This document shows positions 7,237-15,053 of a DNA stretch of 15,890 nt, in pieces. The translations under genes and the position numbers were made by a program. The notes below the pieces were generated by a model that worked only from the letters and a program-made list of their open reading frames with translations, had not been told where the DNA came from and did no database searches. The first letter of the stretch is position 1; the number at the start of each line of letters is the position of its first letter. Origin of the DNA: Chloroflexota bacterium (GTDB lineage: Bacteria; Chloroflexota; Anaerolineae; Caldilineales; Caldilineaceae); contig DMDA01000092.1 in NCBI GenBank assembly GCA_003451595.1, positions 38,874 through 54,763 of the forward strand. The letters run 5' to 3'.

Positions 7237-8070
7237 ATGATGCAGAAACGCAGTAAATTCGAGCAGTTCCTGTTGACTGTGATAACTATTCTGGTGGTGC
7301 TCTTCTTTATGCTCCCGGTCTTCTGGCTGGTGACCACCTCGTTCAAGTTTGGCCGCGAAGCCTTTGCCATCCCGCCCAAATGGCTCTTGTTTGAGTTCAC
7401 CTGGCGCAACTACACCGAGGTGTTGGCGACCACCAAGATCGGCCTGTATCTCACCAACAGCCTGATCATTTCAGCCGGTGCGACGATTCTGTCGCTGGTA
7501 TTGGGCGTGCCGGCCGGTTATGCCATCGCCCGCTCCGGCTCGCGCCTGCTCAACATGTCGGCGTACTTCTTCCTGCTGCTCTTGATGGTGCCGCCCGTGG
7601 CGATGCTGATCCCCTTTTACCTGATCATGCGCGATCTGCACTTGTTGGGCAGCTATGCGTCGCTGATCATCCTTGACACAGTCTTCGACGCCGCCTTTGT
7701 GGTGTGGATGATGCGCAGTTACTTTGCCGATGTGCCCAAAGAGATCGAGGAGGCCGCGCTGGTGGATGGCGCATCGCGCTTTGCTGCGTTCTGGCGCGTG
7801 GCGCTGCCGCTGTCGATCCCCGGCGTCGTGGCGGCGGCGCTCTACGTCATCATCTTCAGTTGGAATGATTTCCTCTTTGCCCTGATGCTGACCTCGCCTG
7901 CCACCAAGACAATCCCGCTCGGCATCCTTGCCTCTTTCAGCGCCGTCGAGATCAGTTGGGGGCGCATGGCGGTCATGTGTCTCTTTGCCATCGTCCCGGC
8001 GCTGGTCATCTCGCTTTTCCTGAATCGCTACTTTATCCAGGGTGTGACGATGGGGGCGACCAAAGGATAG
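7237..8070 (+). CDS. ABC sugar transporter permease, MalG/UgpE type
   Basis: The product is 277 aa with six predicted membrane helices (first at about residues 11-33). The PVFWLVTTSFK start, the RNYTEVL segment and the EAA loop (EEAALVDGASRFAAFW, residues 171-186) are characteristic of MalG-type subunits. ATG at 7237 is preceded by AGGTGA (7225-7230) that overlaps the previous stop; a second ATG follows directly. It pairs with the upstream permease. No ATP-binding subunit is encoded in the window. In many Gram-positive and Chloroflexota genomes one shared MsmK/UgpC-type ATPase serves several such transporters. Confidence 0.93.
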   Translation: MMQKRSKFEQFLLTVITILVVLFFMLPVFWLVTTSFKFGREAFAIPPKWLLFEFTWRNYTEVLATTKIGLYLTNSLIISAGATILSLVLGVPAGYAIARSGSRLLNMSAYFFLLLLMVPPVAMLIPFYLIMRDLHLLGSYASLIILDTVFDAAFVVWMMRSYFADVPKEIEEAALVDGASRFAAFWRVALPLSIPGVVAAALYVIIFSWNDFLFALMLTSPATKTIPLGILASFSAVEISWGRMAVMCLFAIVPALVISLFLNRYFIQGVTMGATKG

Positions 8071-8071
8071 A

Positions 8072-9319
8072 GTGTCACGCGTCAAGGAACGTCTTACCAC
8101 CATGCCGCACCACGACTTTGACCATCTGCTTTGTCTGACCGGAGCGACGATCCTGGCGGGTGACGACCTGCGCGTCGTCGAAGGCGCCGCGTTGACGCTT
8201 CAAGGTGAGCGCATTCTGTCCCTGGGCGCGCCGGTCCCTGGCGCGCCGCAGCTCGACCTCACCGGCAAGCTCCTCTGTCCCATGTTCGTGGATGCGCACA
8301 CCCATGTCGGCGACACTGGCGCCAAGGAGCTGGGCGTCGGCTTGAGCCATGCTGCATCCGTCATCCCGCCTGATGGCTTGAAGCACCGTTTTCTGCGCAG
8401 CGTCGCCCCCGACCAGCTGATGCAGATGATGCGCGTCGGGCTGATCGATATGCTCCAGAGCGGCGTGATCGCATGCGCAGACTTTCGCGAGCAGGGATTG
8501 AGCGGCGTACAGGCGCTGCGCCAGGCTGCCGCCGGTCTGCCGATCCGCGTCGTGATCCTGGGACGTATGGACGAGACGGTTGACGTAGCGGAAATGGAAC
8601 GTCAGGCGCACGCGCTGCTGAGCATGGCAGATGGGTTGGGCGTGCGCGATGTGGAAGCCTATCCGCCGGAACTGCTCGCCCATCTGCGGCGGCGTTACCC
8701 TGATCGCCTCTTTGCCGTCCACGCTGCTGAAAGCGCCGCTGCGCAGGCGGCTTCGGTGCAGGCGACCGGGCGCACACAGGTGGCGCGCGTGCTCGACTGG
8801 CGCCCCGATCTGTTGGTCCACCTGGTGCATGCCACGCCCGATGATCTGGCCGCGCTTGCGGCAGCGGGCGCCTATGGCGTCGCCTGCCCACGCAGCAACG
8901 GCATCCTCGGCGTTGGCTTGCCTGACCTGGCGCGCTGGCGACGGCACGGCTTGCGGTTTGCGCTGGGGACGGACAATGTGATGTTCGTGGCGCCCGACAT
9001 GTTGCGCGAGATGGATTTTGCCTCGCGCCTGGGACGTGGACTGGCGCAAGACCCAACCGCTGTCGATCACCATCTCATCTTGCGCGCCGCCACGATCGAG
9101 GGCGCGCGCGCCCTCAAACTGGACAAGCAGATCGGCAGTCTGGCGCCGGGGAAAGAGGCCAGCTTTCTGGTCTTTGACCTGGAGCGGCCACACTTGCGCT
9201 ATCAGCACGACCCGGTCAGCGCCATTGTGCACCGCGCCTCGCTGGCCGACATTGCTGCGATCTATGTGCGCGGTGCACCTTTGCACATATGGCTTAGTCG
9301 AGCGCAGACTGTGGCGTGA
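8072..9319 (+). CDS. Amidohydrolase superfamily protein (cytosine-deaminase/chlorohydrolase-like)
   Basis: The metal-dependent hydrolase fold is clear: FVDAHTH (His76, His78), HAAE (His217, Glu220), HATP (His253) and GTDN (Asp301), the mononuclear zinc set of the ATZ/TRZ deaminase and chlorohydrolase branch. The Glu after the third metal His is the proton shuttle in deaminases. The flanking small beta domain (TGATILAGDD; SLAPGKEASFLVFD) is also typical. The GTG start at 8072 has AAAGGA 4 bases ahead; ATG 8102 with AAGGA 13 bases ahead is the alternative. The gene lies one base after the permease stop. Likely reaction: hydrolytic deamination or ring opening of a small nitrogen compound in the cytoplasm. 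Its place next to sugar enzymes suggests the transported compound, or a decoration on it, contains nitrogen (inference). Confidence 0.85.
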   Translation: MSRVKERLTTMPHHDFDHLLCLTGATILAGDDLRVVEGAALTLQGERILSLGAPVPGAPQLDLTGKLLCPMFVDAHTHVGDTGAKELGVGLSHAASVIPPDGLKHRFLRSVAPDQLMQMMRVGLIDMLQSGVIACADFREQGLSGVQALRQAAAGLPIRVVILGRMDETVDVAEMERQAHALLSMADGLGVRDVEAYPPELLAHLRRRYPDRLFAVHAAESAAAQAASVQATGRTQVARVLDWRPDLLVHLVHATPDDLAALAAAGAYGVACPRSNGILGVGLPDLARWRRHGLRFALGTDNVMFVAPDMLREMDFASRLGRGLAQDPTAVDHHLILRAATIEGARALKLDKQIGSLAPGKEASFLVFDLERPHLRYQHDPVSAIVHRASLADIAAIYVRGAPLHIWLSRAQTVA

Positions 9320-9340
9320 AACATGTTGAGTGCTATTCAA

Positions 9341-9357
9341 CACACAACACACAACAC
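9341..9357 (+). repeat. CACACAA simple repeat between amidohydrolase and dehydrogenase genes
   Basis: The 71-base gap holds two copies of the 7-bp unit CACACAA plus CAC. It overlaps the right arm of a small inverted repeat (TGTTGA 9324-9329, TCAACA 9337-9342). No promoter is evident. Confidence 0.6.
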
Positions 9358-9390
9358 GTAATCCACCCTCATTCAGAAAAGGAATGCTCT

Positions 9391-10431
9391 ATGTCAGTCA
9401 CCGATACGATGCGCGTCATGTGGTGCGAACGTCCACAAGAAGTCGAACTGCGTCGGCTACCCATTCATCCGGTGGGCGACGACGATGTGCTGGTCAAGGT
9501 CGCCTATGCCGCGATTTGCCCGTGGGATGTGCGCGCCTTCTCCGGGCTGTCGTCGGCGGTGGCCTTCCCACGCGTGCTGGGGCACGAGGTCGCCGGGCGC
9601 GTCGCTGCTGTCGGCAAGCACGTCAAGGGGCTAGAGATCGGTCAGCCAGTGGCGCCGGACATGATCATCAAGTGCGGCGTCTGCAAAGCCTGCCGCACCG
9701 GGCGCGCCAATCGCTGTCGCCGCCCCACCTTTCTGCAGTACGGCGGCGGTTACGCCGATTATGTGTGCGTGCCGCAGCGCAACATCCATCCCATTCGTCC
9801 GGGGGTTAGCCTCAAGGCGGCGGCCATGATGGAGCCGTTGGCGTGCGTGCTGCGCGGCCAGGAGATGCTGCGGCTTGTGCCCAACGAAGTGGCGCTGGTC
9901 ATCGGTCTCGGCCCGATTGGGTTGATGCATTTGCAGGTGGCGCGCGCGTTCGGCGCCCGTGTGATCGCCTCCGACCCGGTGGCAATGCGGCGGGAGAAGG
10001 CGCAATCATTGGGCGCTGAATGGGTGGTCGATCCGCAGACAACTGACCTGGCCGCCTTCGTGCAGACAGTCACCGACGGCTGGGGGGTGGACGCTATCGC
10101 CCTGACGGTTGGCTCGGCGCGCATGGTGGAGGAATCTGTCAAATTGTTGGCGCCAGGCGGACGGCTCAACATCTTTGCCGGCATCTACCCAAAGGATCAG
10201 GTGCACCTGGACCCGAACCAGATTCATTACGGCGAATGGATCATCACCGGCTCCGCTGACAGCACGCCGGAGAATATGCACCGGGCGCTGGGCTTGATCG
10301 AAAGTGGCAAAGTGCAGACCGAGACGCTGATCAGCCATCTGTTGCCGCTGGAAGAGTTGGCGACGGGCCTGGCGTTGGTACGCGACCGCGTGGGGCTGAA
10401 GGTCGTGATGGAGGTCAACGGCGAAGCATGA
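9391..10431 (+). CDS. Zinc-dependent medium-chain alcohol dehydrogenase (polyol dehydrogenase-like)
   Basis: The ATG at 9391 has AAAAGGA 7 bases ahead and is preferred to an in-frame ATG at 9316. The product is 346 aa. Catalytic zinc ligands are visible as Cys43 (AICPWD), His65-Glu66 (GHE) and Glu148 (MMEPLAC). The structural zinc loop has Cys95, 98, 101 and 109. The Rossmann fold has GLGPIG (172-177) and an acidic residue (Asp195) ending the second strand, which favours NAD over NADP. This is the sorbitol/threonine dehydrogenase group, which oxidises a secondary alcohol. Given the kinase and aldolase that follow, it probably turns a sugar alcohol or sugar acid into a keto sugar. Its stop overlaps the kinase start by four bases (ATGA), so the two are translationally coupled. 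Confidence 0.92.
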   Translation: MSVTDTMRVMWCERPQEVELRRLPIHPVGDDDVLVKVAYAAICPWDVRAFSGLSSAVAFPRVLGHEVAGRVAAVGKHVKGLEIGQPVAPDMIIKCGVCKACRTGRANRCRRPTFLQYGGGYADYVCVPQRNIHPIRPGVSLKAAAMMEPLACVLRGQEMLRLVPNEVALVIGLGPIGLMHLQVARAFGARVIASDPVAMRREKAQSLGAEWVVDPQTTDLAAFVQTVTDGWGVDAIALTVGSARMVEESVKLLAPGGRLNIFAGIYPKDQVHLDPNQIHYGEWIITGSADSTPENMHRALGLIESGKVQTETLISHLLPLEELATGLALVRDRVGLKVVMEVNGEA

Positions 10432-11909
10432 TCCTGACCGTCGATGTCGGCACGTCAACGCTCAAAGCCGTACTCTACGACCGCACCGGTCAGGTGGCGG
10501 CGCAGACGAGTCGCCGCTATGGCTATCGCACGCCGCAGCCCGGTTGGGCCGAGGCTGATCCCGAAGCATGGTGGCAGGCCTTCGATGACGCCGTGCTCGA
10601 ACTGGCGCAACGCGTGGAACTGGTCGCCGTGCAGGTGATCGCCTTCACCGGCCAAATGCATACTGCCGTGCTGCTCGACGCCGACGGCGCAGTGATTCCG
10701 CCCACCATCCTTTGGTTGGATCGCCGCGCCATCGCCGAGACGGCTGAGTTGCAGCAGCGTTTCGGGATGCCGCCCTATCAGCTCAATTCGACCTACACGT
10801 TGCCCAAACTACTCTGGCTGGCGCGCCATCAACCGGATGCGCTGGCGCGGAGTGCAACCCTGCTCTGGCCGAAGGATTATCTACGTTACCGGCTGACCGG
10901 CGTCCGCGTCACCGATGTCACCGAGGCGGGCGGCGCGGCATTGCTGGATTGGGAGAAGCAGACGTGGGCAACTGCGCGAATGGTGGATTGTGGTCTCGAT
11001 CCGGCTTTGCTGCCGCCGCTGCGCCGCGCTCAGGATGACGCCGGCGCGGTGTTGGCGCCGTTGGCTGCGCGTTACGGTTTCGCGCCGGAGGTGCGGGTGA
11101 TCGTGGGTGCTGGCGATGTGCTGGCGCTCGTGACGGGCGCGCCGCCGCAGCCAGGGCGCGTCACCTGCAGCATGGGCAGTTCCTCGATGGTGTTCGCGCC
11201 GCTGGCGGCCGGTCAAACTGTGGCGCAGACTGGCGACCGGCTCTACGTCTACCCGCTGTTGCCTTATCCATTGCTCGGCGGCGTCAGTTCCACAACGGGC
11301 GCGGCGCTGCATTGGGCGTGGCAGGCGCTCTACGAAGAGCAGACGCCCTTCGACGCGGCGTTGCAGCAGGCGCTGGCGACGCCAGCAGGTGCGGGCGGCC
11401 TCTTCTTCCTGCCCTTTCTTGCCGGGGAGCGCACGCCCTTCTGGAACGATGGATTGCGCGGCGCTTTTTATGGGCTGACCCTGACGCACCGGCGGGCGCA
11501 GCTGTTGCGCGCCGTCCTGGAAGGCGTCGCCTTCAGTCTGCGTTATTTGCTGGACGAATTTGCCCGATCGGGCGTAGCCATCGCTGCTGTCGCGTTGGCG
11601 GGCGGCGGCGCTGCGCTCAAGGGGCTGCCGCAACTCATGGCGGATGTCTGCGCTCGCCCAGTTGCTGTGTATGCTGGCGAGGAGACGGTGACGCGCGGGC
11701 TGTATGCGTATGCCTGTCAGTCGCTTGACGGTGAGGCCTTCGCCAGTGCACTGGCGCGCACCTTTGGCGCGCCGGAGCAATATACGCCGTCCGTTGCGGT
11801 CGCAGGATGTTACGATGATCTCTACGTCGGCTACTGTCGCCTGGCGGAGTTCGCCGACGCCACACTCGCCAGAAACTCAATCGACCCCTCATCACAGGGG
11901 AAATTATAG
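10428..11909 (+). CDS. FGGY-family carbohydrate kinase (xylulokinase-like)
   Basis: The product is 493 aa, the usual length for FGGY kinases. Domain I opens with DVGTSTLKAVLYD (phosphate loop), then FTGQMHTAVLLD, the segment characteristic of xylulokinases, and ILWLDRRA. The catalytic base is likely Asp230 in GAGD. Domain II carries FLPFLAGERTPFWN and the ATP-site LAGGGAALKGLPQLM. It transfers phosphate from ATP to a sugar, most often a ketose. Its start is coupled to the dehydrogenase by an ATGA overlap, so the substrate is probably the dehydrogenase product. A following aldolase points to a ketose phosphate that is cleaved rather than sent through the pentose phosphate route. The exact sugar is not readable. 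Confidence 0.93.
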   Translation: MILTVDVGTSTLKAVLYDRTGQVAAQTSRRYGYRTPQPGWAEADPEAWWQAFDDAVLELAQRVELVAVQVIAFTGQMHTAVLLDADGAVIPPTILWLDRRAIAETAELQQRFGMPPYQLNSTYTLPKLLWLARHQPDALARSATLLWPKDYLRYRLTGVRVTDVTEAGGAALLDWEKQTWATARMVDCGLDPALLPPLRRAQDDAGAVLAPLAARYGFAPEVRVIVGAGDVLALVTGAPPQPGRVTCSMGSSSMVFAPLAAGQTVAQTGDRLYVYPLLPYPLLGGVSSTTGAALHWAWQALYEEQTPFDAALQQALATPAGAGGLFFLPFLAGERTPFWNDGLRGAFYGLTLTHRRAQLLRAVLEGVAFSLRYLLDEFARSGVAIAAVALAGGGAALKGLPQLMADVCARPVAVYAGEETVTRGLYAYACQSLDGEAFASALARTFGAPEQYTPSVAVAGCYDDLYVGYCRLAEFADATLARNSIDPSSQGKL

Positions 11910-11925
11910 CCAAAGGAATGGAGCA

Positions 11926-12672
11926 ATGTTAGGCAAGGAACGACGGTTGCGCCGCCTCTTTGTAGGCGAGAAGAGTCGCTGTCTGCTATCGCCGCTCGAT
12001 CATGGTGGCTGGTTGGGGCCGGTGAAGGGGCTGGACCGCCCGGTGGAGATCGTGCGCCAGGTGTTGGCGGGTGGCGCCAATGCCGTGCTGGCGTCACCGG
12101 GCTTTTTGCGCGCGGCGGCGCCAGCGCTGCGTCCTGACACCGGGCTGGTGCTACGCGTTAGTCTTACCGCCGGCTTGAGCGCGCAGGGCACGCAGGAGAC
12201 GCCCATCGCCCAGGTGGAGACAGCGCTGCGGCTAGACGCCGACGCGGTCGCTGTTTCGGTCTTCTTTGGTCGCGCGGGTGACGTGGAAATCTACCGCTGG
12301 CTGGCGTCGCTGATCCGCGCGTGCGAGCCATATGAAATGCCAGTGGTCGCCGAAATGATGCCGCCGGAAGATCGCTTCTTCGACGCCGCTGCCATCGCGC
12401 ACGCAGCGCGCATCGGCATGGAGATCGGCGCCGACGTGATCAAGACCAATTACTGTGGCGACGTGGCGCGCTTTGCCGAAATCGTGCAGGCGGTGCCTGT
12501 GCCGATCATCGTGGCGGGCGGCCCCAAGACGACGCCGGACACCTCAACGTTGCAGCTGGTGGCTGATGCGCTCCAGGCCGGTGCAGCGGGCGTCGCCATC
12601 GGGCGTCGCGTCTGGCAGGCAGACGATCCTCAGGCAATGACGCGCTCGATCTATGAAGTGATGTTTGCGTAA
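11926..12672 (+). CDS. Class I aldolase, DhnA/FbaB/LsrF family
   Basis: The product is 248 aa. The ATG at 11926 has AAAGGA 8 bases ahead (11912-11917); upstream ATGs in frame lie inside the kinase gene. Family marks are SPLDHG (Asp25), VAEMMP (142-146), VIKTNY with the Schiff-base lysine Lys173, VAGGPKT for phosphate binding, and GVAIGRRVWQ near the end. Enzymes of this group (archaeal class I fructose-bisphosphate aldolase, LsrF, ADH synthase) form a lysine imine with a keto substrate and break or make a C-C bond. Sixteen bases after the kinase gene, it most likely cleaves the kinase product, for example to dihydroxyacetone phosphate plus an aldehyde (inference). Fructose bisphosphate itself is possible but less fitting in this setting. 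Confidence 0.9.
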   Translation: MLGKERRLRRLFVGEKSRCLLSPLDHGGWLGPVKGLDRPVEIVRQVLAGGANAVLASPGFLRAAAPALRPDTGLVLRVSLTAGLSAQGTQETPIAQVETALRLDADAVAVSVFFGRAGDVEIYRWLASLIRACEPYEMPVVAEMMPPEDRFFDAAAIAHAARIGMEIGADVIKTNYCGDVARFAEIVQAVPVPIIVAGGPKTTPDTSTLQLVADALQAGAAGVAIGRRVWQADDPQAMTRSIYEVMFA

Positions 12673-13863
12673 ATGTTGATGTTGGCCGACACGCCTGTTC
12701 CCTTTGCCTTGTTTGGTGAACCAGGCGTCCACATTCCCTACAGCGCCATCGAGCAAATGCAGACAGTCATGCGGCTGCCGGTTGCCCAACGTGGCGCCTT
12801 GATGCCGGATGCTCACCTGGGCTACGCCATGCCGATTGGCGGCGTCGTCAGCCTGGAGGAGGCAGTCTCGCCTTCCTTCGTCGGGTACGACATCTCCTGC
12901 ATGATGCAACTCTCGCTCTTTGACCTCACGCCGGCGGAGTTCATGAAGCATCGGCGGAAATTTGCAGCGGCGTTGCGCAGCCAGACTTCTTTCGGGCTGG
13001 GCGCCGGCTTCAAGGCAGGGCAGCGTCAACATGCTGTTATGGACGATCCACGCTGGACGGCGACGCGGCTGCTGCGCAGCCTGAAGCCTCTGGCTGCACA
13101 ACAGCTTGGCTCGTCAGGTGGCGGCAATCACTTTGCCGATCTGATGCTCGTGGAGTTCATGCGCGAGCATGAGCCGTACCGTGCGGGCGACCAGGTGGTT
13201 GGGTTGTTGACGCACAGCGGCAGTCGCGGCGTCGGACACAAGATTGCCACGTATTATGTGGAGATGGCGGCTCAGTATACGCGCCAGATCGCCCGTCAGA
13301 TTCCCAGTGGGTACGAGTGGCTGTCACTCGACACTGAGCTGGGCCAGGAATATCTGACGGCTATGCAGTTGATGGGCGCCTACGCCCGCGCCAACCACGA
13401 CCTGATCCATGATCATTTCGTAGCGGCCGCTGGCATTGGTCAACGCTACCGGGTGTGGAATCGCCACAACTACGCCTGGGTAGAGGAAGAGGGCGTCATC
13501 CACCGCAAGGGCGCCACACCCGCCGCACTGGGCGAGATCGGCTTGATTCCGGGGTCAAGTGGCACAGCTTCGTACCTGGTGCGCGGCCTGGGCAATGCGG
13601 AGAGCCTGCAATCATCGTCGCATGGCGCCGGGCGCTGGTTCTCGCGTAATGAAGCCAAACGCCGTCACGACGAAGATGCATTCCGCCAACGTATGGCCGC
13701 ACTCGATATCTTGCACTTTGGCCTGGAGCCGGACGAAACCTTCCTGGCCTACAAAGACATCGAGATGATCATTGGCTTGCAAGAGGGCATCCTGGTCGAA
13801 GTGATTGCCAGAATGACGCCGAAAGTTGTGATCATGGGCGGCAAGAGCGACGATGGCGACTGA
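12673..13863 (+). CDS. rtcB: RtcB-family RNA ligase homologue
   Basis: The product is 396 aa, close to bacterial RtcB. Conserved metal and nucleotide sites are all visible: MPDAHLGYAMPIGGV, GYDISC (Asp73, Cys76), GGGNHF (His152), HSGSRGVG (His181), RHNYA (His265), HRKGAT, PGSSGTASYLV, and SSSHGAGR with the presumed guanylylated His317. YKDIEMII follows and MGGKS near the C-terminus supplies the last lysine. The usual GxDIGCG stretch is changed to GYDISCMM. RtcB joins RNA 2',3'-cyclic-phosphate or 3'-phosphate ends to 5'-OH ends using GTP and Mn. The gene starts on the base after the aldolase stop and is the last before a terminator. No archease or rtcA is seen. Its link to the sugar genes is unexplained, and some relatives may have another role. 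Confidence 0.93.
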   Translation: MLMLADTPVPFALFGEPGVHIPYSAIEQMQTVMRLPVAQRGALMPDAHLGYAMPIGGVVSLEEAVSPSFVGYDISCMMQLSLFDLTPAEFMKHRRKFAAALRSQTSFGLGAGFKAGQRQHAVMDDPRWTATRLLRSLKPLAAQQLGSSGGGNHFADLMLVEFMREHEPYRAGDQVVGLLTHSGSRGVGHKIATYYVEMAAQYTRQIARQIPSGYEWLSLDTELGQEYLTAMQLMGAYARANHDLIHDHFVAAAGIGQRYRVWNRHNYAWVEEEGVIHRKGATPAALGEIGLIPGSSGTASYLVRGLGNAESLQSSSHGAGRWFSRNEAKRRHDEDAFRQRMAALDILHFGLEPDETFLAYKDIEMIIGLQEGILVEVIARMTPKVVIMGGKSDDGD

Positions 13864-13871
13864 GTATGGCG

Positions 13872-13902
13872 GGTGACGCAAGGCGCGTCACCTGTCGTTT
13901 TT
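13872..13902 (+). terminator. Intrinsic terminator after rtcB
   Basis: The stem is GGTGACGC (13872-13879) paired with GCGTCACC (13885-13892), loop AAGGC, followed by a T-run at 13898-13902. It starts 9 bases after the rtcB stop and closes the eight-gene + strand operon. On the other strand no T-run follows the stem, so it is less suited to stop the convergent genes. Confidence 0.8.
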
Positions 13903-14097
13903 CTGCCGCGCAAAGTTGGCCGCCACATACTGCATGTTCGGCGTATCTGGCGCCATTGTCTGCGCCTGATTCATCGGTGCGGGCGACGGCGTCTCGACTG
14001 GAGTTGCGGCGGCTTCGACTGCTGCCACACCCGCGCAGGCAGCCAACAGCGCAGCAAGCAAAGCGAAGATGACGGTGAATTGTCCGACCCGACGCAT
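13888..14097 (-). CDS. Small lipoprotein of unknown function (69 aa)
   Basis: A strong Shine-Dalgarno (AAAAGGAG, on the complement of 14106-14113) stands 8 bases before the ATG. The first 21 residues are a lipoprotein signal: MRR, a hydrophobic run and lipobox LLAAC with Cys21. The mature peptide is only about 49 residues, Ala/Pro/Thr-rich, with an end YVAANFARQKNDR that looks structured. The stop codon lies inside the terminator hairpin of the opposite operon. I do not recognise the family. It is the last gene of the minus-strand cytochrome/YceI group, separated from yceI by 215 bases, and probably has its own expression signal. A lipid-anchored exported peptide is the safest statement. Confidence 0.7.
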   Translation of the reverse strand: MRRVGQFTVIFALLAALLAACAGVAAVEAAATPVETPSPAPMNQAQTMAPDTPNMQYVAANFARQKNDR

Positions 14098-14126
14098 ACG
14101 GCTTTCTCCTTTTCCGTGCGGAGGTT

Positions 14127-14143
14127 AGATCATTTCTTGATCT
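14127..14143. promoter_or_regulatory. Small inverted repeat upstream of the small lipoprotein gene
   Basis: AGATCA (14127-14132) and TGATCT (14138-14143) are perfect arms 5 bases apart, just upstream of the lipoprotein's Shine-Dalgarno on the minus strand. It could be an operator or mRNA hairpin. The rest of the 14098-14312 gap shows no gene. Confidence 0.3.
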
Positions 14144-14312
14144 TGGATGAATGACGCCAGGATGTCTGTCGGCGCACTCACGATCGCGACGGAGCGAGCA
14201 AGGTCGTGTACCGCCTGGGTCGGGTTGGCGAGGAGCCGCTGCCATTGCCAGCGCTATCACGGCTATCGAAACTAACGTTCGCCCGCAAAACGCCTGGCAT
14301 GTGCTGGCAAAC

Positions 14313-15026
14313 TTACTGCGCCAGCGCCACGAAAGCCAGCTCCAACCGTACATCCTCACTGACATCGGCGACGCCCGGTGCGCTGGGAATTTGCAGACCA
14401 TAGGTTGCGCGTTGCACCGTCGCCTGCGCCAGCCCGGTGATCTGCGTTGCACTGTCAGCGGTCAAGGTCACGCTAAAGGTCACCGGCGCCACCTGGTCGC
14501 GAATCTGGAGGTCACCCGTGATCTCAAAGCTGAAGCGGTCGCCCGGTTGCACCGTTGCTGGCAAGCCAGAGATGACGGTCGGTGTAAAGGTGATGAACTG
14601 ATACTTGTCGTCCGCCGATTGCAGGATGAAGCGGCGAATGGCGCGGTCGCGCAGGTTGCGGTCGGTCTTGAGTTCGCGGGCGTTGATCTGGATCGGGCTG
14701 ACCTGCGTGTTGGCGGGTGTGTTCAGGTCGATGGTGATCGTCCCGGTGAGTTGGTTGGTTGCGCCCATGACCTCTGTGGGAGAGCCTAATAGCACCTCAT
14801 TGATATAGAAGCGTGCTTCGGACTGGGTGGCGTCAAGCACGAAGGTGCGCACGTCAGCAGAAGCGGGTGCATTCTGCACATTTGCCGGCGCAGGTGTGGC
14901 GGTGGGCAGGACAGGGGTGGCAGTGGGCGGCGCAACGGTCGGTGTAGGCGTTTCGCCGCCGCCACACGCAGTCAGCATCAGCGCCAGGATGATCAACACT
15001 ATGCCGATTTTGAAGCGATGATCCAT
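14313..15026 (-). CDS. YceI-domain lipoprotein
   Basis: The product is 237 aa. The chosen ATG (complement 15024-15026) directly precedes a lipoprotein signal with lipobox LTAC (Cys21); an in-frame ATG at 15152 would start inside the upstream cytochrome gene. A Thr/Pro/Ala linker (PTPTVAPPTATP) follows to about residue 45, then the YceI beta-barrel: FVLDATQSEARFYINE, GTITIDLNTP, INARELKTDRNLRDRAIRR, FTPTVISGLPA, and the final DVRLELAFVAL. YceI proteins bind long amphipathic molecules such as isoprenoid quinones in a closed barrel. Here the protein is anchored outside the membrane beside a cytochrome c, so a link to a lipid carrier or electron transfer is plausible but not shown. The Shine-Dalgarno is weak. 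Confidence 0.9.
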   Translation of the reverse strand: MDHRFKIGIVLIILALMLTACGGGETPTPTVAPPTATPVLPTATPAPANVQNAPASADVRTFVLDATQSEARFYINEVLLGSPTEVMGATNQLTGTITIDLNTPANTQVSPIQINARELKTDRNLRDRAIRRFILQSADDKYQFITFTPTVISGLPATVQPGDRFSFEITGDLQIRDQVAPVTFSVTLTADSATQITGLAQATVQRATYGLQIPSAPGVADVSEDVRLELAFVALAQ

Positions 15027-15053
15027 GGGGTGCGTCCATTCTTGAATCAGTCG

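Noticed and set aside
8075..9352. 425-codon minus-strand open frame opposite the amidohydrolase
   Set aside because: His/Gln/Arg-rich, no motif; the plus strand carries all metal-binding motifs.
10428..12672. Lsr (autoinducer-2) kinase/aldolase pair
   Set aside because: The kinase resembles xylulokinase (GQMH segment), the permeases are MalF/MalG type and no LsrA/B/C/D/R or LsrG is present.
13832..14452. 206-codon minus-strand open frame across the small lipoprotein region
   Set aside because: Arg/Cys-rich, overlaps both yceI and the better supported small lipoprotein in another frame.
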